A stretch of 64,000 nt of DNA from Streptomyces sp. NBC_01439. Lineage in GTDB: Bacteria > Actinomycetota > Actinomycetes > Streptomycetales > Streptomycetaceae. The DNA lies in assembly GCF_036227605.1 (NCBI RefSeq), contig NZ_CP109487.1, positions 9,287,001-9,351,000 of the forward strand. Direction: 5' to 3'. The translations under genes and the position numbers were made by a program. This document shows, piece by piece, positions 42,651 to 51,448 of the stretch. Each line of letters starts with the position of its first letter. Positions within the stretch are counted from its first letter, which is position 1. The notes beneath the pieces are model-generated. The model saw only the letters and a program-made list of their open reading frames with translations, ran no database searches and was not told the origin of the DNA.

Positions 42651-43460
42651 GTGACGGATTCGGCACCGCTGGCGGCCCAGCGGCGAGAAGTCATCCTCGA
42701 TACCGTGCGCCGCAAGGGAGCGGTGCGCGTCGCCGCGCTCGTGGAGCAGCTCGGGGTGTCCGACATGACCATCCGCCGGGACCTGGACGTGCTCGCGAGG
42801 GCCGGGTCGGTCGAGAAGGTGCACGGCGGGGCGGTGAGTACGTCGGGCACCACCTGCGACGAGCCCGGGTTCGAGACCAAGTCCACCCTCAAGTCGGCGG
42901 CCAAGGCCGCGGTCGCCGAAGCGGCTGCCCAGCTGGTCCAGCCTGGAAGTGTCGTGGCGATCTCGGGCGGGACGACGACCTACGCCGTCGCCCACCGTCT
43001 GCGCGACATCGCCAACCTGACCGTGGTGACCAATTCCCTGCCCGTCGCGGAGCTGCTGCGGTCGTTCGGGGCGGAGGACGGCTCCGCTGCCCCGACCCTC
43101 CTGGTCACGGGCGGGGCCCCCACCAAGTCGGCCTCCCTGGTGGGGCCGTTGGCGGACCAGGCGATCCGCTCGCTGCAGGTCGACCTGGTGATCGTCGGCG
43201 CGCACGGCGTTTCCGAGCGAGCCGGGGTGACCACCCCGAACCTCGCGGAGGCGGAGACCAATCGCACCCTGATCTCCGCCGCGACCCGGCTGGCCGTTGT
43301 GGCCGATCACAGTAAGTGGGGCGTCGTCGGGCTGAGCCGGTTCGCCGACCTGTCCGAGATCGACTACTTCGTCTCCGACGACGGACTCGCCGAACAGGCG
43401 CGCACCGTTCTCGGCGAACAGGTCGGCCGGCTGATCCTGGCGGAGACTCAGGGGACGTGA
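42651..43460 (+). CDS. DeoR/GlpR-family sugar regulator (copy 1)
   Basis: 269 residues from GTG 42651 (TTG 42639 is an in-frame alternative). DNA-binding domain (about 10-60): RREVILDTVRRKGAVRVAAL then LGVSDMTIRRDLDVLARAGS. The DeoR C-terminal sensor has SGGTTTYAVAHRL, TVVTNSLPVAELL and GAHGVSERAG. It is the close paralogue of the gene at 50622. It follows the AraFGH-like operon beyond a terminator with its own AT-rich promoter patch (42590-42640), so it probably responds to a phosphorylated sugar from that uptake. Confidence 0.9.
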   Translation: MTDSAPLAAQRREVILDTVRRKGAVRVAALVEQLGVSDMTIRRDLDVLARAGSVEKVHGGAVSTSGTTCDEPGFETKSTLKSAAKAAVAEAAAQLVQPGSVVAISGGTTTYAVAHRLRDIANLTVVTNSLPVAELLRSFGAEDGSAAPTLLVTGGAPTKSASLVGPLADQAIRSLQVDLVIVGAHGVSERAGVTTPNLAEAETNRTLISAATRLAVVADHSKWGVVGLSRFADLSEIDYFVSDDGLAEQARTVLGEQVGRLILAETQGT

Positions 43461-43476
43461 GGGGCGAGCGGCGCAC

Positions 43477-43504
43477 CCCTGACCGGTGAAGCCGCCCGTC
43501 AGGG
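43477..43504. terminator. Hairpin between convergent deoR and response-regulator genes
   Basis: CCCTGAC (43477-43483) pairs with GTCAGGG (43498-43504), the right arm overlapping the response-regulator stop at 43499. Confidence 0.45.
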
Positions 43505-44188
43505 CTCGAAGCGGTAGCCGAAACCGCGGACGGTGACGATGCGCTCCTGGCCGATCTTGTGGCGCAATCGCTGCACGTGCACGTCGACGATCCTGTTGTC
43601 GCCGCTCCACGGCGCGCTCCACACCTGCTCCAGCAGCGCGGTCCGTGGCAGGACCACGCCGGGTTGCGCTGCAAAGGCGAGGACAAGCTTGAGTTCGGTG
43701 GGCGTGAGGTCGATTAGGCGGCCGGACCGCCGCACCGTCAGGCCTGCTCGGTCGATCCGCAGGTCACCGAAGTCCGTCGCCGACGTCCAAGGCGATGTCG
43801 GCGACGCCGGGCCATCGGCGGCGCGACGCAGTGCGCACCGGATCCGTGCCACGAGAACCGGTACGTCCAACGGCTTCGTGATGTAGTCGTCGGCGCCCGC
43901 CTCAAGACCCAGTACGACGTCCACGGGATCGGTCCGCGCGGAGATCAACAGCACGGGCGTGCGGCTCTCGGCGCGGATGCGCCCCAGCAGGCTGACTCCG
44001 TCGAGGCCGGGCAGGGCGACGTCCACGACGGCGACGGCAGGGCGCAGTTCCCGGAAGCGGGCCAGCCCGTCGTCGCCGTCGACGGCCGCGTGGACCTCGT
44101 ACCCGTAGCGCCGGAGGGCGAGGGATGTGGCCTCGCGTGACAGCGCGTCGGCCTCGACCAGTAGTACGGAGGTCATGGCCCCGCCCAT
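43499..44188 (-). CDS. OmpR-family response regulator (orphan)
   Basis: 229 residues. Receiver domain (about 6-120): SVLLVEADALSREATSL, VAVVDVALPGLDGVSLL with the phosphoacceptor Asp, LISARTDPVDV, and ADDYITKPLDVPVLVARI (Lys-Pro). Winged-helix domain: LTPTELKLVLAFAAQPGVVL, NRIVDVHVQRLRHKIG, TVRGFGYRFEP. ATG 44188 has GAAGGCGG upstream; ATG 44176 is the alternative. No histidine kinase gene is adjacent; the next gene is the Ser/Thr kinase at 44484 on the other strand. Confidence 0.88.
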   Translation of the reverse strand: MGGAMTSVLLVEADALSREATSLALRRYGYEVHAAVDGDDGLARFRELRPAVAVVDVALPGLDGVSLLGRIRAESRTPVLLISARTDPVDVVLGLEAGADDYITKPLDVPVLVARIRCALRRAADGPASPTSPWTSATDFGDLRIDRAGLTVRRSGRLIDLTPTELKLVLAFAAQPGVVLPRTALLEQVWSAPWSGDNRIVDVHVQRLRHKIGQERIVTVRGFGYRFEP

Positions 44189-44483
44189 TGTCCGCCTTCA
44201 CCCGTATTGAGCCGGCGCCATGCGCGCAGGCGCCCCGAAAACGTTCCGAGCCAAAGTGGCATTTCTGCGCTCATGTGACGGGGTGTCGCAAGTTTGGCCA
44301 TGCACCAGGCGGGTGTCAAGCAATTGTGTGAGTGAGTAGCCGACCTTAAATACATTACGCTGCACGCCAGTTGGAGCGTCGGGCCGCGGTGCAATCTATT
44401 TCTCGATACCTCTTGGCCGCATATACGGCGTGGCGTTATGGTCCGCCATACGGGCGCGCACAGGAAAGCGGGGAAAAGCGACA

Positions 44484-45938
44484 GTGTCGGAACAAGGACG
44501 GCTCGTGGCCGGCCGCTACCGGTTCGTGCAGCGAGTCGGCCGCGGCGGCATGGGAACCGTCTGGCGTGCCGAGGACGAGCTCCTCGGCCGGCAGGTGGCG
44601 GTGAAGGTGCTCCACGTCCCCCGCACGTGCCGGACGACACGCTCCACGAACGCACCCGCCGCGAGGCGCGCAGTGCGGCCCGGATCGCCCACCCCCATGT
44701 GATCGTGGTGCACGACGCGGTCGAGGACGAGGGCCTGCCGTGCATCGTGATGGAGTACGTGCCCTCGATCACCCTGGAGGAAGCGCTGGAGCAGCGGGGT
44801 GCGCTCCCGACGGCCGAGGCCGCCCGGATCGGCCTCGCCGTCGTCGAGGCGCTGCGCGCGGCCCACGACATCGGGGTGTGGCACCGCGACGTCAAGCCGG
44901 CCAACATCCTGCTGGGGCACGACGGCCGGATCGTCCTCACCGACTTCGGCATCGCCGCCGTGAGCGGCACCGAGACGCTCACCAGGACCGGCGAACTGGT
45001 CGGCTCCCTCGCCTACCTCGCTCCGGAACGCCTGCGCGGCGGCGACGCCGGAGCCGCCGGTGACCTCTGGTCCCTCGGCGTCACGCTGTACCGGGCCGTC
45101 GAGGGGCGTCATCCCTTCGACCGGGAAGCGCCGATCGAGACGGCGTACGCCGTCGTCAGCGACCCGCACGCGCCACTGGCCGACGGGAGCCCCCCCCGCG
45201 TCCCTGATCGACGGGCTGCTCGTGAAGGAGCCGGAGCAGCGGACCGGCCTGGCCGAGGCGGAGCGACTCCTGCGCCGCGCGGCGGAGGGTGGGTCCGCCG
45301 GTCACGGCACGTCGTCCACCCCGCTCCACCGGGCCGCCCGCCCCGCCCGGCGCGTACGCGGGGGCCACCTGTGGTCCGGCGCGGCGGCCCTGGCAGCCGC
45401 GTGTGCCGTGACCGCGGCGCTGCTCTGGCCCGGCGCGCTCTTCGGCGACGGGTCCGCTTCCCGTTCGGGCGGTCGTGGCAGCACGGCAGCGCCGGCGCCG
45501 CCCGACGGCTACCGCTTCCAGGACGGGGGCGGGGTCACCTTGCCGGTGCCCACCGGCTGGCGCCGCGACGAGTTGGCGGGAGGTGAAATCGCCTTCGTCG
45601 ATCCGTCGGGCCTCCTCGGACTGCGCGTAAAGGCCGACGCCTTCGCGGGCGCCGACGCGCTGGAACACTGGCGTACGACCGAGGAGGAGCAGACGCGCCG
45701 TGACAATCCGGGCTACGAGCGCGTGCGGATGACGGCGAGCACCGTCCACGGCAGGCCGGCGGGGTACTGGGAGTTCACCTTCGACGGCAAGGTACGCACG
45801 TTCCGTGCGGTCGAGGTGGCCTTCGCCGACACCGCCGGTACGCAGTACGTCGTCTACTTCTCGGCGCCGGATGCGGAGTGGGACCAGCACCGACCCGTCT
45901 TCGACACCGCCGTCGAAGGGCTGCGACTGCCCGACTGA
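44484..45938 (+). pseudogene. Membrane Ser/Thr protein kinase split by two opposite single-C frameshifts
   Basis: Reading through three frames restores a PknB-like kinase: [20 protein letters not shown], a VAVKVL lysine, HRDVKPANILLGHDGRIVLT, DFGIAAVSGTETLTRTGELV, YLAPERL, then a Pro-rich linker, a transmembrane helix (WSGAAALAAACAVTAALLWP) and an extracellular beta domain (DGYRFQDGGGVTLPVPTGWR to GLRLPD). One C is missing in the run at 44618-44622, and one is extra in the run of eight Cs at 45190-45197, so the two errors compensate. Coding is otherwise excellent. GTG 44484 follows GGGAAAAG. Sequencing errors are more likely than true decay; with both fixed it is an intact kinase of about 484 residues. 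Confidence 0.85.
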
Positions 45939-46162
45939 GCCCACGACCGAGCCGGCAGTCACCGTAGTTGCCGGTCCGTCCGCCTCCCTGCCCATGAGGG
46001 GCGCGACACCCTGAGCCCGGCGGGCGAGCGCCTGGGAGTGCCGTACCCGAAGGTCGAACCCCGCGCACCGACCGTGCGCGTGAAGGCCCCGAGCCTGCCC
46101 CGCCGTTCCGTCCCGCCGCCGACCCCCGGCGGAATCGCCCTCACCTTCTCCTGCAAGGACAT

Positions 46163-47278
46163 ATGCTCATGCCCCTCGCCATACCGCTGTCGCCCGCCGG
46201 TCGGCCGGTCCGTCTCGTTACGGCCTGCACGGGCGCGCTGCTGCTCGCCGGCCTGGCCGCCGGCTCCCCGGCAGCCGCCGCCGACTCCATGTCCTACGAC
46301 TTCGAGTCCTCCTCCCAGAAGTTGCCGTTCATGGCGATCAACGGCTTCGGCCGTGTCCTCGTCGGGCCCGCGCCGGGAGGCAGGTCGGGGCAGGCGGCGC
46401 GCGTGAACATCCCCAATGACGGACGTTCGTTCAAGTCCGAGCTGGTCATCAAGGGCCTGGACGCCGGTAGTCACCGTTTCGGCTTCGCCAACTACCTTCC
46501 CGGCGACTGGCAGGAGCGGGACCTCGACACCATCGTCGCCCAGTGGTTCAGCACGCAGGACGACGGCGGGGGCATCAAGCCCGTCGTCGCACTCTCGGTC
46601 CACGGTGCCGACTGGCAGCTGAAGGTCCATTGGATGACCAACGGTGAGATACAGGAGGCCGTCATCCCGCTGGGCGCCGCGCGTCCGGGGCATTGGAACC
46701 GATGGACCTTCGACATCACGTGGTCCTCCGCGGGCAGGCCCGGCTCGATCCACGTCACGCGGGACGGCGTCACCGTCGGCTCGCACCAGGGCGCCAACAA
46801 CTACCACCGAGGCGAACCGCCGCACTTCAGGATCGGCGCCTACCGCCCCAACTGGCGTCCGGAGAAAGGCCCGTCGAAGCGGGCCGGAGCATCCGAAGCG
46901 GTCCTCTTCATCGACGACATCGCCATCACCAGTACGACCGCCGGCTCCCTGCCGGACGCCCGTGCGACCACTCCGGGGGGTGCTGCCTCCCCATCGCCGT
47001 CCCCGGCGGTGTCGACCGGCCCCACCCCGACGGGCTCGCCCTCCACCTTCTCGTCCGCCCGGGCCGGCGAAGCGCCGGCCGGGGGTGACGCCGCTCCCGA
47101 GGAGACGGCACAGGAAGCGCGGACCGACGCGACCGCGCACGGGAGCGCCGGTCGGATCGGCGTCGTCGGAGGCGCCGTGGGCGGCGCCGCGGCCCTGGCG
47201 GGAGGCGCTTTCGTCCTGCTACGGCGGCGCACTGCGAAGGACTCACCCCGCAGCGCACGCCGCCGGGCGCGCAGCTGA
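46163..47278 (+). CDS. Surface polysaccharide lyase-like protein with C-terminal membrane anchor
   Basis: 371 residues: a signal peptide (about 1-38), a jelly-roll domain (about 40-255: YDFESSSQKLPFMAINGFGR, SELVIKGLDAGSHRFGFANY, VAQWFSTQDDGGGIKPVVAL, HWNRWTFDITWSSAGRPGSI, HFRIGAYRPNWR, VLFIDDIAIT) resembling heparin-lyase/PL20-like polysaccharide lyases, then a Ser/Thr/Pro-rich stalk, a terminal transmembrane helix (about 330-352) and a basic tail. There is no LPXTG-type sorting motif. ATG 46163 has AAGGA three bases upstream; ATG 46169 has better spacing. The lectin-like fold is supported; lyase activity and substrate are not proven. Confidence 0.75.
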   Translation: MLMPLAIPLSPAGRPVRLVTACTGALLLAGLAAGSPAAAADSMSYDFESSSQKLPFMAINGFGRVLVGPAPGGRSGQAARVNIPNDGRSFKSELVIKGLDAGSHRFGFANYLPGDWQERDLDTIVAQWFSTQDDGGGIKPVVALSVHGADWQLKVHWMTNGEIQEAVIPLGAARPGHWNRWTFDITWSSAGRPGSIHVTRDGVTVGSHQGANNYHRGEPPHFRIGAYRPNWRPEKGPSKRAGASEAVLFIDDIAITSTTAGSLPDARATTPGGAASPSPSPAVSTGPTPTGSPSTFSSARAGEAPAGGDAAPEETAQEARTDATAHGSAGRIGVVGGAVGGAAALAGGAFVLLRRRTAKDSPRSARRRARS

Positions 47279-47290
47279 CACGTCCAAACG

Positions 47291-47318
47291 TTGACTTTAG
47301 TTGTTTTCTGTTTATTCT
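47291..47318 (+). promoter_or_regulatory. Promoter of the galTEK operon
   Basis: TTGACT (47291-47296), 16-base spacer, TATTCT (47313-47318), in an unusually AT-rich 45-base patch 60-90 bases before galT. This is the clearest housekeeping-type promoter in the window. Confidence 0.6.
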
Positions 47319-47376
47319 TGTCGACGTATGGCTCGCGACAGCGCCGTACCGTACTCCGAGAGACGGGCACGTTTCC

Positions 47377-48426
47377 GTGAAGAGAACCCCGACGAAGCTC
47401 GCGGACGGCCGTGAGCTGATCTACTTCGACCTCGACGAGAGCGCAGAGCGCGACACGATCGACCGGCGCGTGCTGGAGCCCGTCGACAGTCACCCGGAGC
47501 TGCGCCTGGATCTGGCGACCGGCGACTGGGTCACGATCGCCTCGCACCGGCAGGGGCGCGTCCACCATCCGCCGACCGAAGCGTGCCCCCTGTGCCCTTC
47601 GGGGAACGGGCGCCACAGCGAGATACCGGCGGCGGACTACGAGGTGGCCGTGTTCGAGAACCGCTTCCCCTCGCTGGCGGGGCGCTTCGGACGCTGCGAA
47701 GTCGTGTGCTTCACGCCGGAGCACGGCGCGAGCTTCGCCGATCTGACCGAGGACCGCGCCCGGCTCGTACTCGACGCCTGGACGGACCGCACCGAGCGGC
47801 TGTCGTCCTTCGCCGGCATCGAGCAGGTGTACTGCTTCGAGAACCGCGGCGCGGAGATCGGCGTCACCCTCGCGCACCCGCACGGCCAGGTCTACGCCTT
47901 TCCCTTCGTCCCGCCGCGCACCGCCAAGATGATCGCCGTCGCCGACACGCACCGGGCCGTCACCGGCGGGAACCTCTTCGAGGACCTGCTGGCCGAGGCG
48001 CGGGCCGCCACCTCGCGCGTGGTGCTGGCGGGGGAGTACTGGACGGCCTTCGTCCCCTACGCCGCCCGCTGGCCGTACGAGGTGCACCTCTACCCCCATC
48101 GCCGCGTCCCCGATCTCACCCACCTCACGGAGACCGAGCGCGCCGAGTTCCCCGGCATGTACCTGGAGCTGCTGCGCAGGTTCGACCGGCTGTTCCGGCA
48201 GGACGGGGAGCCCGCTCGGACCGCCCCCACTCCCTACATCTCCGCCTGGCACCAGGCGCCGAAGACCGGCGGACACGAACTGGCGCTGCACCTGGAGCTG
48301 TTCACCGTGCGCAGGTCGGCGGGCAAGCTCAAGTTCCTGGCCGGGGTCGAATCCGGCATGGACTCCTTCGTCAACGACATCGCCCCGGAAGACGCGGCCC
48401 GGCGGCTCCGCGAGGTCGCGTCATGA
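47377..48426 (+). CDS. galT: Galactose-1-phosphate uridylyltransferase
   Basis: 349 residues. Zinc-site Cys pair in EACPLCPSGN, NRFPSLAG, and the active-site GVTLAHPHGQVYAFPFVPPR with the His-Pro-His nucleophile. C-terminal segments SAWHQAPKTGGHELALHLEL and LKFLAGVESGMDSFVNDIAP are characteristic. It converts galactose 1-phosphate and UDP-glucose to UDP-galactose and glucose 1-phosphate. GTG 47377 has only a weak Shine-Dalgarno. Its stop overlaps the galE start. Confidence 0.95.
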   Translation: MKRTPTKLADGRELIYFDLDESAERDTIDRRVLEPVDSHPELRLDLATGDWVTIASHRQGRVHHPPTEACPLCPSGNGRHSEIPAADYEVAVFENRFPSLAGRFGRCEVVCFTPEHGASFADLTEDRARLVLDAWTDRTERLSSFAGIEQVYCFENRGAEIGVTLAHPHGQVYAFPFVPPRTAKMIAVADTHRAVTGGNLFEDLLAEARAATSRVVLAGEYWTAFVPYAARWPYEVHLYPHRRVPDLTHLTETERAEFPGMYLELLRRFDRLFRQDGEPARTAPTPYISAWHQAPKTGGHELALHLELFTVRRSAGKLKFLAGVESGMDSFVNDIAPEDAARRLREVAS

Positions 48427-49382
48427 GCCGGTACCTCGTGACCGGGGGAGCCGGCTACATCGGCAGCGTGGTCGTGGCCCACCTCCTCGAAGCCGGCCAC
48501 TGCGTGACGGTGCTCGACGACCTGTCGACCGGCACGCCCCAAGCCGTTCCGGCGGGCGCCGAGTTCGTCCGGGGCGGTCTCGGCCATGCCGCCGCCCTCC
48601 TGTCCGCCGACCACGCCGCCGTCCTGCACTTCGCCGCCTCCTCGCAGGTGGCCGAGTCCGTACGCGACCCGGACAAGTACTGGCGCAACAACGTGACCGG
48701 CTCGCTGGAGCTGATGGCCGCCATGCGGCACGCAGACGTGCGCACCCTGGTGTTCTCCTCCACCGCTGCGGTCTACGGCGAACCCGAACGGCTGCCGATC
48801 GCCGACGACGCCCGCACCGCGCCCACCAGCCCCTACGGCGCGACCAAACTGGCCGTCGACCACCTGATCACCGGCGAGGCCGCCGCCCACGGGCTGGCCG
48901 CCGTGTCCTTGCGGTACTTCAACGTCGCGGGCGCCCACGCGGGCCACGGCGAGCGCCACGAACCCGAGTCGCACCTCATCCCGCTCATCCTCCAAGTGGC
49001 CCTGGGACGGCGCCCGCACATCGACGTCCACGGCGACGACTACCCCACGCGCGACGGCACCTGCGTACGCGACTACATCCACGTCGCCGACCTCGCCGAG
49101 GCCCACCTGCTGGCCCTGGAAGCAGCCCGTCCCGGCGAGCACCTGATCTGCAATCTGGGCAACGGCGAGGGCTTCACGGTCCGGGAGGTGATCGACTCCG
49201 TGCGACGGGTCACGGGCCGGACGATCCCGGAGGTCGTCCGCCCCCGCCGTCCCGGCGACCCCGCGGTACTGGTCGCCTCCGCGGCCCGCGCGCGCGAGCG
49301 CCTGGGCTGGCGGCCCCGCCACACCGACCTGGACTCCATCGTGGCCGACGCCTGGGCCTTCGCACGTGAGGTGACCGCATGA
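48423..49382 (+). CDS. galE: UDP-glucose 4-epimerase
   Basis: 319 residues. NAD-binding loop YLVTGGAGYIGSVVVAHLLE, catalytic Ser in VFSSTAAVYGEPERLP, and SPYGATKLAVD (YxxxK). Then SLRYFNVAGAHAGHGERHEP, DGTCVRDYIHVADLAEAHLL and RPRRPGDPAVLVASAARARE complete the family pattern. It interconverts UDP-galactose and UDP-glucose in the Leloir pathway. Four-base overlaps with galT and galK. Confidence 0.95.
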   Translation: MSRYLVTGGAGYIGSVVVAHLLEAGHCVTVLDDLSTGTPQAVPAGAEFVRGGLGHAAALLSADHAAVLHFAASSQVAESVRDPDKYWRNNVTGSLELMAAMRHADVRTLVFSSTAAVYGEPERLPIADDARTAPTSPYGATKLAVDHLITGEAAAHGLAAVSLRYFNVAGAHAGHGERHEPESHLIPLILQVALGRRPHIDVHGDDYPTRDGTCVRDYIHVADLAEAHLLALEAARPGEHLICNLGNGEGFTVREVIDSVRRVTGRTIPEVVRPRRPGDPAVLVASAARARERLGWRPRHTDLDSIVADAWAFAREVTA

Positions 49383-50512
49383 AGGAGGCCTTCCGACGCA
49401 TCTACGGCGCCTACCCGGAGGGGGTCTGGGCAGCGCCCGGCCGGGTCAACCTGATCGGCGAACACACCGACTACAACGACGGCTTCGCACTGCCCATCGC
49501 CATCCCCCAGCACACCCTGGTCGCGGCGCGCAGGCGCCAGGACGGCCGCCTGCGGCTGCACAGCGCCCAGGGGGACGGCCCGGTCATCGACCTCCACGTC
49601 GAGCGACTCACCCCCGGCGCCGTCACCACATGGGGCGCCTACCCGGCGGGGGTCGTCTGGGCGCTGCGCGAAGCCGGACACCGGCCCGGGGGCGCCGACC
49701 TCCACATCGACAGCACGGTGCCCACCGGCGCCGGCCTTTCGTCCTCCGCCGCGCTCGAGTGCGCGGTCGCCTTCGCCTACAACGACCTCTACGGGCTGAA
49801 CCTGAGCGCAACCGCCCTCGCGCTGATCGGCCAGCGTGCGGAGAACGGCTTCGCCGGAGTGCCGTGCGGGGCCATGGACCAGTTGGCCTCCGCCTGTTGC
49901 ACCGCCGGTTCGGCCCTGCACCTGGACATCCGCGCCGGGGCCCACGAGGAGGTCCCCTTCGCCCCGGAGACCCAGGGGATGAGCCTGCTGGTCGTGGACA
50001 CCCGGGTGAAACACGACCTCGGCGACGGCGCGTACGCGGCTCTGCGGGCCGGGTGCGAGCAGGCCGCCCGGCTGCTCGGGCTGGCGGCACTGCGCGACCT
50101 CACTCCCGCGGACCTGCACGGGGCGGCCGCAGTACTCCCCGCCCACCTGGTGCCCCTGGTCCGGCACGTGGTGACGGAGAACGCGCGGGTCACCGACGCC
50201 GTCGTCCGCCTTCGGGCCGGGCACCTGGCGGCGTTGGGACCGATTCTCACGGCCGGCCACGCATCGCTGCGCGACGACTTCCGGATCTCCTGCCCGGAGA
50301 GCGACCTCGTCGTGGACACCGCCCTGGCGTACGGAGCTCTCGGGGCGCGCATGACCGGTGGCGGTTTCGGCGGGTCCGTCATCGTGCTGGCGGAGGAGGA
50401 CCGGGTGGAAGCGATCGGCGCCGCTGTCACCACCGCGTTCCGTACGGCCGGGTACCAGGCTCCGCAGCTGTTCCCGGTCTCCCCGGCCGTCGGCGCCCGG
50501 CGCATTGTGTGA
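49379..50512 (+). CDS. galK: Galactokinase
   Basis: 377 residues, GHMP fold: WAAPGRVNLIGEHTDYNDGF (galactokinase signature), STVPTGAGLSSSAALECAVA (ATP loop), CGAMDQLASACCTAGSALHL with the catalytic Asp, and GARMTGGGFGGSVIVLAEED. It phosphorylates alpha-D-galactose. Last gene of the galTEK operon; the second DeoR follows after ~110 bases. Confidence 0.96.
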   Translation: MKEAFRRIYGAYPEGVWAAPGRVNLIGEHTDYNDGFALPIAIPQHTLVAARRRQDGRLRLHSAQGDGPVIDLHVERLTPGAVTTWGAYPAGVVWALREAGHRPGGADLHIDSTVPTGAGLSSSAALECAVAFAYNDLYGLNLSATALALIGQRAENGFAGVPCGAMDQLASACCTAGSALHLDIRAGAHEEVPFAPETQGMSLLVVDTRVKHDLGDGAYAALRAGCEQAARLLGLAALRDLTPADLHGAAAVLPAHLVPLVRHVVTENARVTDAVVRLRAGHLAALGPILTAGHASLRDDFRISCPESDLVVDTALAYGALGARMTGGGFGGSVIVLAEEDRVEAIGAAVTTAFRTAGYQAPQLFPVSPAVGARRIV

Positions 50513-50621
50513 GAACACGGTGAGGCCGAAGCCCTCCGACGTAGACTGTTCGTTCGTGAGGAATGCCGTGCGACTTCGGCGGCGTACACGGACGGCGCGC
50601 AGAGGAACGGGGGACGAGATC

Positions 50622-51428
50622 GTGACCGAGTCAGCACGCCTTGCACCGCAGCGGCGGGCGCTCATCCTCGACATCGTGCGCCGCGAGGGCGCCGTGCGGG
50701 TGGCCGATCTCGTGGAACAGCTGGGCGTGTCCGACATGACCATTCGTCGTGACCTCGACGTGCTCGCCCGCACCGGTTCCCTGTCGAAGGTGCACGGGGG
50801 CGCGATCAGCGCCTCCGTCACCACAGGAGACGAACCACCCTTCGAAACGAAGGCCGGTCTGGAATCGCGGGCCAAGTCGGCGGTGGCCGAGGCCGCCTCC
50901 GCCCTCGTGAAACCGGGCAGCGTCGTGGCCATTTCCGGCGGAACGACGTCCTACGCGGTAGCGGCCCGGCTCCGGGACGTCGCGGGTCTGACGGTGGTGA
51001 CCAACTCCCTGCCGGTCGCCCAATTGCTGCGGCCCACCGGGGCCGAGGCCGGTCCCGCGGGCCCCACGCTGCTCCTGACCGGCGGCACTCCCACCAAGTC
51101 GGCCTCGCTCGTCGGCCCCCTCGCCGACCAGGCGATCCGCTCCCTCCAGGTGGACCTGCTCATCATCGGCGCCCACGGCGTCTCCGAACGTGCCGGTGCG
51201 ACGACCCCGAACCTCGCCGAGGCCCAGACCAACCGGGCACTGATCGACTGCGCCACTCAGGTGGCCGTGGTCGCGGACCACACCAAATGGGGCGTCGTCG
51301 GTCTCAGCCGGTTCATCGCCCTCTCGCAGATCGACTACTTCGTCTCCGATGACGGCCTCGACCCCGATGCGTGCTCCGTCCTGAGGGATTCGGTGGGAGA
51401 ACTGCTCCTGGGCACCACCCAGCCCTGA
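50622..51428 (+). CDS. DeoR/GlpR-family sugar regulator (copy 2)
   Basis: 268 residues from GTG 50622, which has a G-rich Shine-Dalgarno (GGGGGACGA). It is about 75-80% identical by eye to the copy at 42651 over the whole length, with the same DNA-recognition helix (LGVSDMTIRRDLDVLA), so both probably read the same or very similar operators while sensing different sugar phosphates. It lies behind galK and likely regulates the gal operon. The convergent HxlR gene ends 21 bases away. Confidence 0.92.
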   Translation: MTESARLAPQRRALILDIVRREGAVRVADLVEQLGVSDMTIRRDLDVLARTGSLSKVHGGAISASVTTGDEPPFETKAGLESRAKSAVAEAASALVKPGSVVAISGGTTSYAVAARLRDVAGLTVVTNSLPVAQLLRPTGAEAGPAGPTLLLTGGTPTKSASLVGPLADQAIRSLQVDLLIIGAHGVSERAGATTPNLAEAQTNRALIDCATQVAVVADHTKWGVVGLSRFIALSQIDYFVSDDGLDPDACSVLRDSVGELLLGTTQP

Positions 51429-51448
51429 GCTCCGGCACCGACAAGGCC

